Of a DNA stretch of 64,000 nt, positions 16,949-25,824 are shown piece after piece (the first letter of the stretch is position 1; each line of letters starts with the position of its first letter). The DNA is from Halomontanus rarus. Lineage in GTDB: Archaea > Halobacteriota > Halobacteria > Halobacteriales > Natrialbaceae. The notes under the pieces are model-generated. The model saw nothing but the letters and a program-made list of their open reading frames with translations. It was not told the origin of the DNA and did no database searches. Position numbers and translations under genes: made by a program. The stretch covers positions 248,001 to 312,000 of the forward strand of contig NZ_CP071598.1 in assembly GCF_017357405.1 (NCBI RefSeq), read 5' to 3'.

Positions 16949-19900
16949 TTATTCCCACGCGAGTTGAGGGTAACTGGACGTAGTCGTCCAGGTGTCAGCG
17001 AAGTCGAAGGCAGACATATTCGTTTCTGCGTCCTCCCCGGTCATCTCGACGGTTGTCAGGCCCTCGCCGCCGGACGCTCCGGAGCCGACGCCGTCGCCGA
17101 CGCCGGTCGTCTCGGTGTCCCAGTAGCTGTCCGCCAGCGTCCCGTCGTTCGCGCCGGCGAGCCCGCCGACCTCGGCTCCGGACACGTCGCCGACGGCGTA
17201 GGCCCTCGAGACGCTCGCGTCGCCTTCGATCAGGCCGGCGAAGCCGGCGGCGGTCCCGTCGTCGTCCGTCGCGGTCGCGGATGCGGTGGCATAACAGTCT
17301 CGAACTTCGTCCGCGTTCGTTCCGACGAAGCCACCGATATCGAACTCGCCGGTAACGGTGCCGTCGGCCGACGACGTCTCGACGAGCCCGCCGTAGACGC
17401 GACCGACGAGGCCGCCCATGCTTCGCCCACCGGTGACCTCGCTCTCCGCGGACGATTCGGAAACGGTCCCGCCCCGGATCACGATTCCGGAGAGGCCACC
17501 GCCGTAGCCGTGAGCGGCGTCGACCGACGCGCCTGAGTAACAGTTCTCGATCGAACCGCCGTCGTTCCAGCCGGCGACGCCGCCGATTTCGCTTCGGCCG
17601 CTAATCGAGCCGCCGGCCGTCGAGTTCGAGATGGTTCCGCCCTGGTTATTACCGACGATGACCCCGCCGATCGATTGCCCGCTCGAGGACACAGTCGCGT
17701 CGACGTCCGCGTTCTCGATGTGGCCTTCGTGCCAGCCGACGAGGCCGCCGGCGTGACGGTCCGCGTCGACCGAGCCGGTCAGCAGAACGTTCGTGATTTC
17801 GACGTCGCGCGCGATGGCCGCGAGTCCGCCGGTGTACTGATCGGCGGTGATATCGACCGCCTCGAGAGCGAGGTTTCGGATCGCCGCCCCGCTCCCGAGT
17901 TCGGAGAACATCCCGATTTCGCTCAGGACCGGCAGATCGATGTACAACCCCTCGATGGCGTATCCGTCACCGTCGAGGGTGCCGGTGAACGTGCCGAGCG
18001 GTTCGAACCCGTCCCCGTCGTTCCATCCTTCCGTTACGGACGCGTCGACGTCGGAGCCGAGGACGTAGTGGGCGCTCGGATCCTGATCGATCGCCCGAAG
18101 GTGGGTCGCGTTCTCGATGACGTACGGATCGGCCTCGGTGCCGTCGCCGTCCAACTCGATCCCCTCGTCGTCGTCGCTCTCCTCGGGTTCGACGGTGAGG
18201 TTTTCGCTGACGAACTTGTCGTCGTCGCCGGCGCTTCCGCGGAAGGAAATGTCGCCGACGGCGTTGTTCTGGATCCAGAGGCCGGCGATTTCCTCCTCGA
18301 GTTCGGATTCGAAGTCGACGTCGACGTTCGTGCCGCCGCCCGTGTTACACCGCGTGATCCACACGGTCGAGACGGGCCCGCCGCCGCCGACGTGACCGAT
18401 AGCCGGACCGCTGGTGGCTTCGGCGTCGACGTCGACGATTCGAATGTCGCTGACGGTCCCGCCCGTCGTGACCGACCGACCCGCACCGTGGAGGGTCCCG
18501 CTCACGGTCACGTTCCGGGAGTCTTCGATCGCGACGTCGTCGGCGGCGTCGTTTTCGTTGTCCAGCACGTCGACGTCGAGCGTGACGTTCTCGGCGTTGG
18601 CGACGGACACCACGGTGTCTCTGAGACTGCCACTGATCTGCCCGGAGACGGACACGTCCTCCGCACCGTCGAGGTCGAGTGCGATGTCGTCGTTGTTCCC
18701 GCGGGCAACGATGTCGACGTTCTCGAGGCGCGAGTGCTTCAGGTTCCCGTTGACCACGTTCCCGGCCGACCTGGCGTTGGTCTCGAGCGTGCACCCCTCG
18801 AGCGTGAGATTCCTCGCCTGTCCGGGCGTGTGTACTGCCGCGTTAGCGCCGCTGAACGTCGTACCGAACGCCTTCACGTGACTCTGATTGGGCGACGTTC
18901 CCAGAGCGTTCCCGTAGTGGTACTTGTCGTGGAGGATCTCGGCTGCACCCTCGATGCGGCCGCCGTATATCTCGTACGCGCCGAACACCGACTGGCCGGA
19001 GCCGGAGTGGAAAGACATCGCGTGCAGGTAGGCGTTCCTGATCCGCGGGTCGATGACCGTGACGACCTTCGCGCCGGCGTTGATGTCGATGCCTCGGCGG
19101 CAGGTGTCGATCGACGGGCGGACGACCGTCGGGTCAGTGCTGCCCCGAAACTGGAAGGGTTCCCAGTGCGAGGAGGCTCGGTCGGGAAGGATCGGGTTCT
19201 TCGCCTCGCAGTCGATCATCTTCGTCCGTAGCGAGTGGATGTCGGTGAACGGGAACCCGACGTACCGTTCGGACGTGCAGTTGATAAACTGGCAGTCGCG
19301 GGCGTAGGCGCACATCAGGAAGCCTTCGGACTCTTCCTCGCCGTCGCCGTCGGTCATGTGCAGGTCGACGAATCGGCCGCCGACGACCGAATCGAGCAGG
19401 AAGACCGCGGCGTTGCCCGCGTCGTGATCGTAGTTGAGCCCGCGGTCGAGGTAGAGCCGCGAGCCGTCGATGTCGCGGATCACAGCGCGCGTCGGACAGG
19501 TCCCGCGTCCGGTGGTACCACCCCACGACAGCGTCGGTTCGTTGTCGTGTTTCGACTCCGAGACGGTGACGTCGTCCCCGACGCTGAACGGCGAGACGTC
19601 CTCGACTTCGATCGTCTGCTGGCCTTCGGTCACGTCTTCGGCGATTCGCGTGTCACCGCCGAAGTCGTTCACCGCCGTCCAGTCGCCGAACGAGAGCCAG
19701 TGGGAGTAGGCGCCGTACGCGACGCCCGAGATGCGAATCTCGGAGCCCGTTCCCAGCACAGTAACGCGGTCGTTGAAGATTTCGTGGGAGCCGTCGAACC
19801 AGTACTCGCCGTTCGTGATGAGGAGGGTGTCGCCGTCGGAGAGTTCGTCGATCGCGGCGTCGAGCGCATCGTCCGACGGTTCCGATCCCGTCGGATCCGC

Positions 19901-20245
19901 CCCGTAGTCGTCGATGTCGACGGTGTCTACCATCGATCCGGCCGTTGTTAATACACCGTCGTCGATGGAGAGACCATCGCCCGCGAAGTCGGAGACCGCC
20001 TCCGAGTTGGTCATCGCGAGCTCGCCGAGGTTGTACAGGTCGTTCCCGTTGGCGTCGACGTCACCGTCCCAGTCTCGCCACGGAACTTGAGCGCTCCGAT
20101 TCGATCCGCTCGAGGTCGCGGACGCCTGACCCACCATCGCCGTGAGCCCCGTCAGTCCGAGAAGGCCGAGCGTTCCTCGGCGACTGATGGCGCTGTCGTC
20201 GTGTCGGTTCTCATCGTCGTCTACCTGTGGGTGATGTTCGCTCAT
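16949..20245 (-). CDS. Tat-exported right-handed beta-helix protein with GLUG repeats
   Basis: A 1098-residue exported protein. Residues 21-45 form a Tat signal (SRRGTLGLLGL). Then come a short module shared with the protein at 43637 (about 60-100), a pectate-lyase-like beta-helix (about 105-690, opening DIDDYGADPTGSEPSDDAL), and from about 720 to 1060 a run of GLUG-type repeats (GGLVGW, GGVAGWN, GGLVGRV and similar), which usually act as adhesive or surface modules. It probably cleaves or binds polysaccharide outside the cell; lyase chemistry is not proven. I chose the ATG at 20245, with TATA-like TTTAAATAC about 28 bases upstream; a TTG 12 bases earlier is the alternative. Motif-1 and motif-2 sites lie upstream. 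Confidence 0.8.
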   Translation of the reverse strand: MSEHHPQVDDDENRHDDSAISRRGTLGLLGLTGLTAMVGQASATSSGSNRSAQVPWRDWDGDVDANGNDLYNLGELAMTNSEAVSDFAGDGLSIDDGVLTTAGSMVDTVDIDDYGADPTGSEPSDDALDAAIDELSDGDTLLITNGEYWFDGSHEIFNDRVTVLGTGSEIRISGVAYGAYSHWLSFGDWTAVNDFGGDTRIAEDVTEGQQTIEVEDVSPFSVGDDVTVSESKHDNEPTLSWGGTTGRGTCPTRAVIRDIDGSRLYLDRGLNYDHDAGNAAVFLLDSVVGGRFVDLHMTDGDGEEESEGFLMCAYARDCQFINCTSERYVGFPFTDIHSLRTKMIDCEAKNPILPDRASSHWEPFQFRGSTDPTVVRPSIDTCRRGIDINAGAKVVTVIDPRIRNAYLHAMSFHSGSGQSVFGAYEIYGGRIEGAAEILHDKYHYGNALGTSPNQSHVKAFGTTFSGANAAVHTPGQARNLTLEGCTLETNARSAGNVVNGNLKHSRLENVDIVARGNNDDIALDLDGAEDVSVSGQISGSLRDTVVSVANAENVTLDVDVLDNENDAADDVAIEDSRNVTVSGTLHGAGRSVTTGGTVSDIRIVDVDAEATSGPAIGHVGGGGPVSTVWITRCNTGGGTNVDVDFESELEEEIAGLWIQNNAVGDISFRGSAGDDDKFVSENLTVEPEESDDDEGIELDGDGTEADPYVIENATHLRAIDQDPSAHYVLGSDVDASVTEGWNDGDGFEPLGTFTGTLDGDGYAIEGLYIDLPVLSEIGMFSELGSGAAIRNLALEAVDITADQYTGGLAAIARDVEITNVLLTGSVDADRHAGGLVGWHEGHIENADVDATVSSSGQSIGGVIVGNNQGGTISNSTAGGSISGRSEIGGVAGWNDGGSIENCYSGASVDAAHGYGGGLSGIVIRGGTVSESSAESEVTGGRSMGGLVGRVYGGLVETSSADGTVTGEFDIGGFVGTNADEVRDCYATASATATDDDGTAAGFAGLIEGDASVSRAYAVGDVSGAEVGGLAGANDGTLADSYWDTETTGVGDGVGSGASGGEGLTTVEMTGEDAETNMSAFDFADTWTTTSSYPQLAWE

Positions 20246-20396
20246 CTCACACTTCAACGCTTATTACCAAAGTATTTAAACTTTCATAAAATTGTTACTG
20301 TATCTTCATCTTATAGAAGCGGTCGAACGATATCGGGCCGCCACGCGCGTTCGGTTCGTTTGCGTCGACATCCGCCGTGCAATCGATACTGAACTA

Positions 20397-20417
20397 TCGT
20401 TTGAATCGATCAAACCA
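20397..20417. promoter_or_regulatory. Motif-2 palindrome in repeat copy 2
   Basis: TCGTTTGA-N5-TCAAACCA, one mismatch from perfect symmetry, 152 bases upstream of the beta-helix gene start. Confidence 0.55.
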
Positions 20418-20490
20418 AATCACGTCCGTGTCGTCCGGACCCTGCCCGGATCGACTGTTGAACCGTTTCTACAGCTCGATATCTCGTAGT

Positions 20491-20511
20491 AGGTTTGACC
20501 GTCCCAAATAG
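20491..20511. promoter_or_regulatory. Degenerate motif-2 site in repeat copy 2
   Basis: AGGTTTGA-N5-CCAAATAG, 94 bases from the preceding motif-2 site, as in copy 1. Confidence 0.35.
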
Positions 20512-20593
20512 ACGTTACCGATCCGGGGAACGGACCGACACTACCGTGTTACGCGAAGCCGATTGAGAAATGTTCACACGGTTCCGAGTAGTC

Positions 20594-20613
20594 TCACAGC
20601 CATAGGGATGTAA
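20594..20613. promoter_or_regulatory. Motif-1 palindrome, copy 2 (decayed)
   Basis: TCACA-gc-CATAGG-ga-TGTAA, two changes from the symmetric consensus. It sits at the equivalent point of the repeat. Confidence 0.5.
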
Positions 20614-20866
20614 CATCAGAGACGAATCGGCTGCATCCTGTTTAGTACTATGAAACCTTCGAGAGTCCTTCTTTTGTTGCCGTCCTTCGCGGCGACGATG
20701 GCCGCGCGTGGCACGGTTACTTAATAGCGGTCGGTCGATTCGCGTTCGAGAACGCCCGGAAGAGGATCGGTTCGGTGACCGATCAGGCGGTGGTCTGGTA
20801 AACGCTCGGTAGAGATCCATCGATTTCAGCGTAGTGCACCGTGAGGACCCCGCACTTGCAGTCCTC

Positions 20867-22693
20867 TCAGTTCGAAAGTTCGCGAATCTCGTCCGTCGAG
20901 AGAGCGCGATCATACAATCTAACGTCCTCGGCGATTCCGTCGTACCCGTTGCCGAGGAGGTATTCACCCTTCAGCAGTGTCCAGCTCGCCCACTCGGTCT
21001 CGAGGTCGATCGGCCCGTCGAAACGCGTCTCGTCGACCGTTTCGCCGTCGACGGCGAGCGCGAGTCGATCGGTCCCGTTCCAGGTGCCCGCGACGTGGTG
21101 CCGCTCGTTTGCCCTCGCTTCGCCCCAGGTGACCGTCGTCTCTTCGTCCGCCCCGGTCAGAGAAAAGGTGACGCCCGGTTCCCCTTCGAGCCCGATCCCG
21201 AGGGAGATCCCGCCGCCAAAGTTCGCGACCACCTGCGACGAGGTCACGTCTCGCGGTTCGATTCGCGAGGCGACGGTAACGCCGTCAGCGAACGCCGCAG
21301 CGTCGTAGCGGTCGAATCCGAGGTCGACGCCGCGCTGGGTGTCTCCCTCGAGAACGTCGCCAGCGAGGTGATCGGCCGGAAGTCCCCGGAGGACGGTTTG
21401 GGAGGTATCCATGTGCTTGTACGATCCCGTCAGCCAGAAGACCGGCAGGTCGTCGCCGGCGTTTCGCGGGACGACGGGCCTAATGTCGCAGCCGATCGGT
21501 CGCTTCGTCACCGCCATCTCTGCCCACGTTTCGCCGCCGGTATCGGTTTCGAATCGCTTGAGGACGCACTGATCGCCACGGGAGACGCAGCCGTAGACGA
21601 CGCTCGGATCGTCGCGGTCGAGCGAGAGCCCGCCCGAGTAGTGAAGTTCGATCGGTCGCCGCGCGATGTAGCGTCCCGCGTCCGCGAGATGGTAGTCGCG
21701 CCACTCGTCGCCGTCCCAGCGCGCGTACCGGTACTCGTGTGCGAGTGTCGACGGAAACGTCGCGTAGGCCACGACGGGGTTCCCGTCGTCGTCGACCGCC
21801 GAGTCCCACACCCAGGCGTAGTGGTTGCCGTCCGCGGTGGAGTCGTAGACCACCTCGAGATCGGCTTTCCTCATCGGCAGGTCGTCTGGGCCGGCGATCA
21901 GCGTGCCGTCGGCGGTGTAGAAGCTGCCGTCGCGCAACTGCGCGTACATGATATTCCACTTCGGGGCGTCACCCCCGCGTTCGGCGTCGGTGAAGAAGAA
22001 GTGGAGCGCGTCGCCTCCGGTCGCGGGCAGGAAGTACATCGAGTAATGGCCCTCCGGCGGGACGATAATCTGCGTTTGCTCTCCCCACGTCAGGCCGCCG
22101 TCGTCGGAGACGCGGTAGTAGAGGTTACCGTCGCCCATGTACCCGTACTTGTCGTCCGTCGCGTCGCGCGTGTGCGTTCGGTCCCGGTAGAAGAGGTACA
22201 GTCGCTCCGGATCGTCGGGGTCCCACACCGGGTTCGGGTACGTGACGCTGTCCTGTTCGATGCGCCGGGGTGATTCGAACCCCGAGATGCTCTCGGCCTC
22301 TCGAGAGACGGTATGATAGAGCGCGTCGGCGTTGTGACCGGCCCAGAACACCAGTATTCGACCGTCCTCGCGGACGGCCAGCGACGGGTTCGTGTGATCG
22401 TCGGCCGAGAAGGAGTCGACGACGACGGACATCGAGAACGAACGCGTCTCGTGATCGTACGCACCGACCACGATGTCCGTGCCGGTCGGTCCGCCGAGGT
22501 AACAGACGTACGTCCGTTCCCGGTCGCCGACGTGTCTGATCGCTCGCGGATTCGTAAACCAGATCCAGCGGGCGTCGCGTCCGTACACACCGTCGTTACG
22601 CTCCGGAGACAGATCCCTTACGATGCCGTCCGGCGATCGTTCACCCGACCAGTGACCGAGGAATCCCCGCGAGAGAGAGTTGTCTTCGTTCAT
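20867..22693 (-). CDS. BNR_4-type beta-propeller with C-terminal LamG domain, putative polysaccharide lyase
   Basis: A 608-residue protein. The first about 440 residues resemble the BNR_4 seven-bladed propeller family (early WIWFTNPRAI; later VWDPDDPERLYLFYRD, VSDDGGLTWGE, KWNIMYAQLRDGSFYTADG). BNR_4 proteins include the ulvan lyases of families PL24 and PL25, so an eliminase acting on glucuronate- or iduronate-linked glycan is plausible but unproven. The last about 170 residues form a LamG/concanavalin-type domain ending RLYDRALSTDEIREL. No Tat or Sec signal is visible, so it may work on imported oligosaccharides, or a start lies elsewhere. It diverges from the DapA-family gene. A dead tail of a second copy survives at 3363. 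Confidence 0.68.
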   Translation of the reverse strand: MNEDNSLSRGFLGHWSGERSPDGIVRDLSPERNDGVYGRDARWIWFTNPRAIRHVGDRERTYVCYLGGPTGTDIVVGAYDHETRSFSMSVVVDSFSADDHTNPSLAVREDGRILVFWAGHNADALYHTVSREAESISGFESPRRIEQDSVTYPNPVWDPDDPERLYLFYRDRTHTRDATDDKYGYMGDGNLYYRVSDDGGLTWGEQTQIIVPPEGHYSMYFLPATGGDALHFFFTDAERGGDAPKWNIMYAQLRDGSFYTADGTLIAGPDDLPMRKADLEVVYDSTADGNHYAWVWDSAVDDDGNPVVAYATFPSTLAHEYRYARWDGDEWRDYHLADAGRYIARRPIELHYSGGLSLDRDDPSVVYGCVSRGDQCVLKRFETDTGGETWAEMAVTKRPIGCDIRPVVPRNAGDDLPVFWLTGSYKHMDTSQTVLRGLPADHLAGDVLEGDTQRGVDLGFDRYDAAAFADGVTVASRIEPRDVTSSQVVANFGGGISLGIGLEGEPGVTFSLTGADEETTVTWGEARANERHHVAGTWNGTDRLALAVDGETVDETRFDGPIDLETEWASWTLLKGEYLLGNGYDGIAEDVRLYDRALSTDEIRELSN

Positions 22694-22802
22694 TCCTCAG
22701 CTACATCTCACGGAAAACGGGTTTATATGTTTCTGTGCCTGGCTGTCAACCCTACTTATGAGGACCGGAACTATAATATCGACTGCTTTCGATATACCTA
22801 TC

Positions 22803-23750
22803 ATGACAGCCGTATACGACAGTCTCCGTGAGAGCTTGCGGAGCGTCGCGTTCACGACTCCGACTCCGTTCAGCAGCGACCGAGATCGCGTCCGCCACGA
22901 GAAACTCGCGGCGAATGCTCGAACGCTCTACGACGAGGGAGCGCGGGTTTTCATTCCCTGCGGCAATACGGGCGAGTACTACTCGCTGTCCCAAGACGAG
23001 CGCATCGACGTCGTTCGCTCGACGGTCGATGCCTTGCCCGAGGGCGCGACGGTCGTCGGCGGGGCCGGCGGGAGCGTCAAGAACGCGGTCGAACTGCTGG
23101 AGGCGTACGAAGCCGCCGGAGCGGACGCCGCGATGATCATGTACCCGAGACACACCTACGTACACGAACAGGGACTGATCGAGTACTACCGGACGCTCGC
23201 GGACGCGACGGACCTCGGTCTCATCCTCTACAAACGCGGGGAACTGCTCAGCGAGGCGGTCCTCGACGACCTCTCCCAACTCGAGAGCGTCGTCGCCGTG
23301 AAGTACGCCGTCAACGACGTCAAACAGTTCTCGCGACTGGTCGAAACCGTCTCCGGAGACGTCGAGTGGCTCAACGGCGTCGCAGAGCGGTACGCGCTGT
23401 CGTACGCGATCGAAGGTGCAGACGGGTTCACGACCGGGATCGGGAACTTCGTTCCGCAGCCGGTTCTCGCCCTCGAGAGTGCGCTCTCGGCCGGCGAGTG
23501 GGATCGTGCGAAGGAGATAAAGGACGCACTGCGGCCGCTCGAGGACTTTCGGGAGGAAACGGGTGGCGGCGTCGCCTTCTCCTCGGCGAAGAACGTTCCG
23601 GTCGTCAAGTACGGACAGGACGTCCGGGGAATGGCCGGTGGCCTCGTCCGAGAGCCGCTCGTCGAACTCTCCGAGGACGACCATGCGCGCGTCGAACAGT
23701 ACATCGACAGACTCGAGAACGACGGGTACACGGTCTCGCCCAACGCGTAG
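22803..23750 (+). CDS. DapA-family aldolase/dehydratase, putative sugar-acid enzyme
   Basis: A 315-residue TIM-barrel protein of the dihydrodipicolinate synthase family. The Schiff-base lysine is Lys167 in VVAVKYAVND; GNTGEYYSLS (about 54-63) is the phosphate/carboxylate loop; Tyr143 is in ILYKR. The family includes 2-keto-3-deoxygluconate aldolase and 5-dehydro-4-deoxyglucarate dehydratase, and the setting (uronate dehydrogenase, mannonate dehydratase) makes a step on 2-keto-3-deoxy sugar acids more likely than lysine synthesis. I chose the ATG at 22803 because a TATA-like box (CTATAATATC, about 22772) sits 30 bases upstream. It is transcribed divergently from the BNR_4 gene. Confidence 0.82.
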   Translation: MTAVYDSLRESLRSVAFTTPTPFSSDRDRVRHEKLAANARTLYDEGARVFIPCGNTGEYYSLSQDERIDVVRSTVDALPEGATVVGGAGGSVKNAVELLEAYEAAGADAAMIMYPRHTYVHEQGLIEYYRTLADATDLGLILYKRGELLSEAVLDDLSQLESVVAVKYAVNDVKQFSRLVETVSGDVEWLNGVAERYALSYAIEGADGFTTGIGNFVPQPVLALESALSAGEWDRAKEIKDALRPLEDFREETGGGVAFSSAKNVPVVKYGQDVRGMAGGLVREPLVELSEDDHARVEQYIDRLENDGYTVSPNA

Positions 23751-23817
23751 ACGCCTCGTCGCCGGCTCGCGATTCCCACGAGGAAAGCGGCGATCGGGCC
23801 GGACGCTGCCTCGCTCA

Positions 23818-24260
23818 CCGACGATCACGAACCGCTCGCGTCGATCGGCCCCGGCAACCCGATCCTCCGCCTGATCGAACCCGACGAAAGATCTTGCTCC
23901 TCGGCGTCGATCACACTACGAACTCGGCGCTCCACGTCGCCGAACGACTCGCCGGGCTCCCCCTATCGCGATCAGCTCGCCGAAACGGCGATCCGACGGG
24001 CCGACGGGTCGACCGAATCGGTAGAGGTGAACCGGTCGCACTGCTCTCGAGGCTTCGATATCGCCGAGAGCATCGCGAAGCGCGTCGGACTGATTTCGTA
24101 CGGCCGCGTCGGCGACGCGACCGCACAGCTCGTCAACGGCGACCCGTTTCTCTCGCTCGTCGTCGACGTCCTCGCGGAGTATCCGGGTTTGCTTCTCTGC
24201 GACGTTCCGGACTGCGAGCGCTGCGCGTACGCTCGGCGGCGAATCGCCGGGCTAGAATAG
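23818..24260 (+). pseudogene. Aminoglycoside 3-N-acetyltransferase-like remnant
   Basis: The C-terminal half of an AAC(3)-family protein, readable across two frame breaks: LASIGPGNPILRLIEPDE, then ILLLGVDHTTNSALHVAERLAGLP, then YRDQLAETAIRRADG and VGDATAQLVNGDPFLSLVV. The DHTTNSALHVAE segment is typical of the family. The N-terminal half is missing, so it is a dead gene, not a resistance determinant. Confidence 0.75.
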
Positions 24261-24270
24261 CGCGTCGGAT

Positions 24271-25071
24271 TCAGAGCGCGAGCGACAGCCCGACACCGAC
24301 GAGTGCGACGCCGAGGGCGACTTTCAGCCGGTCGGGGTCGATCAGGTGCGCGATCCGCCAACCGACGACGACTCCGAGGAGGAGCGGTCCCCCGACGAAC
24401 ACCGCGAGCGCCGGGATCACGCTCCCCTGGAGGAGGTATCCCGTCGTCGCAAACACCGCGATGAAAATCGACTGCACCTGAGCCACGGCGACCGCCGGCA
24501 ACATGGGAACGCCGAGGAGGAGCAACGCCGGAACGGCCAGCACCGGCCCACCGATGCCGACTAATCCGCTGCACGCGCCGAGCGAGAACCCGAGAACCGC
24601 GAGGAGCGCACGATCCCGTCGCGTTCCGTGGTCGATCCGATACTGCGGTTCCAATCCGTGCCACTCGCGATACCAGATGAGCCCGCCGACGGCCGTCGTG
24701 ACACCGCCGAGCAGGAGTCCAAACAGTGCCCTCGAGACGAACGCGTTCAGGGCCGCTCCGGCCAGCGCACCAGTGATACTCGACGCGCTGAGGATCACGA
24801 CCAGCGCTCGGCTCTCACCCGTCCGCAACTCGCCGGAGCGGACGTAGGCGGCGCTGCCGACGATCCCCGTCGCGACGAAGGTCGCGTGGGCGGTCCCGGC
24901 AACCTCGCTCGAGGTGATCGGCGTGAGTGCGTAGAGTGCAGCCGTCAGGAAGATGCCGCCGGGACCGATCGTCGTGATGCCGACGCCGGAGAGAAACGCG
25001 ATCAGTACGAGGACCGTGAGGAGGACGGGATCGGCCTGAAATCCGATCGCGAGTTCCGCCCAGTTAGACAC
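24271..25071 (-). CDS. TauE/SafE-family membrane transporter (sulfite exporter-like)
   Basis: A 266-residue membrane protein with about eight hydrophobic segments and the family repeat GVGITTIGPGGIF near the N-terminus and GLVGIGGPVLAVPALLLLGV in the second half. TauE/SafE proteins export sulfite, sulfoacetate or other organic anions. If the island's substrate is a sulfated polymer such as ulvan the fit would be appealing, but no sulfatase is visible here, so the link is speculative. The start is GTG at 25071. Confidence 0.82.
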   Translation of the reverse strand: MSNWAELAIGFQADPVLLTVLVLIAFLSGVGITTIGPGGIFLTAALYALTPITSSEVAGTAHATFVATGIVGSAAYVRSGELRTGESRALVVILSASSITGALAGAALNAFVSRALFGLLLGGVTTAVGGLIWYREWHGLEPQYRIDHGTRRDRALLAVLGFSLGACSGLVGIGGPVLAVPALLLLGVPMLPAVAVAQVQSIFIAVFATTGYLLQGSVIPALAVFVGGPLLLGVVVGWRIAHLIDPDRLKVALGVALVGVGLSLAL

Positions 25072-25229
25072 GTTCGACCCCGATCGTGATCCGAACGGTT
25101 GTGGAGTGCTCGAGCGAGCGCGGGCTCACTATCCAACCGAGTACTCCGTGCGCCGCGAACGACACGCCTTCGAGAGACAGGCGGTGAGTACCGCGCGACG
25201 TCCGTTCCGTTCCCGCTACGCGGTCGCCC

Positions 25230-25754
25230 TCAGTACAGGATGGCTTCACGTTGGTGTCCGTGCGTGATGTAATCGATCAATCCGAGCGCTTCGCGAACGG
25301 TGAGGAAGTTCGTATCCTCCTTCCAGCCGCCCGGCAGGTGGTAGTCGATTTCGTCCCCGTCGTGGCGAGCGACGAGCGCCTGGTGGACGCGACCGTCGGC
25401 GTCGAGGAGCGTCCGACGAATCTCGTCGAGTTCCGGACTCGAGTTGTACTTCTCCGCCAGGAGTTCGGCCCTGACGTCCGCTTGTAACTGCTTCGACGTC
25501 CCGCTCGGTCGGAGTGCTACCGGCCAGCCGAAGTCGTTCGCGGCGAAGACGAGCAACGTCCCCTCTACTCGCTCGTTACATGCTCGCACCAGATCCAGGA
25601 AAGCCGGATCGTCGGTGAACTTCATATCCGCGGGGCGCTCGGCGCGCTGGCGGAGTCGTTTGGCCTCCCGACGGAGGAGGTGGTATTTGGCGTTCACGTC
25701 GTCTTCGGTTGTATACGCGTCCAGCCACTCGTCGTCGATGGCGGAGTCGTCCAT
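25230..25754 (-). CDS. Uncharacterised acidic protein
   Basis: A 174-residue soluble, acidic protein I do not recognise. It has an N-terminal helical part rich in Arg/Glu (about 20-45), a central segment with LLVFAANDFGWPVALRP, and a C-terminal GGWKEDTNFLTVREALGLIDYITHG. Base composition and codon use match the neighbours, and a TATA-like CTTTATGAG lies about 28 bases before the ATG, so it is probably a real gene. It lies between TauE and IclR regulator 2, all on the minus strand but widely spaced. Confidence 0.6.
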   Translation of the reverse strand: MDDSAIDDEWLDAYTTEDDVNAKYHLLRREAKRLRQRAERPADMKFTDDPAFLDLVRACNERVEGTLLVFAANDFGWPVALRPSGTSKQLQADVRAELLAEKYNSSPELDEIRRTLLDADGRVHQALVARHDGDEIDYHLPGGWKEDTNFLTVREALGLIDYITHGHQREAILY

Positions 25755-25824
25755 ACCGTGACGTTCGGACCGGATCTCATAAAGTTACGCTATCGGCTCC
25801 CACTCGAGCGCGGATTCGGTCGGC

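Larger units (their letters stand above)
20246..20866. other. 620-bp intergenic region between two minus-strand genes
   Basis: No gene. It holds the promoter of the beta-helix gene (TATA about 20269-20278), two motif-2 sites (20397-20417, 20491-20511) and a motif-1 site (20594-20613). Most of it is repeat copy 2. Confidence 0.7.
20353..20935. repeat. Imperfect 0.58-kb repeat, copy 2
   Basis: Matches 2840-3428 in the same orientation, and here runs from the upstream region of the beta-helix gene into the last codons of the BNR_4/LamG gene. This copy is probably the ancestral arrangement because both flanking genes are intact. Confidence 0.85.

Noticed and set aside
17675..19231. 518-codon open frame on the plus strand
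   Set aside because: Antisense to the beta-helix repeats at 16949-20245; low-complexity Val/Asp/Arg composition, no start signals, no motifs.
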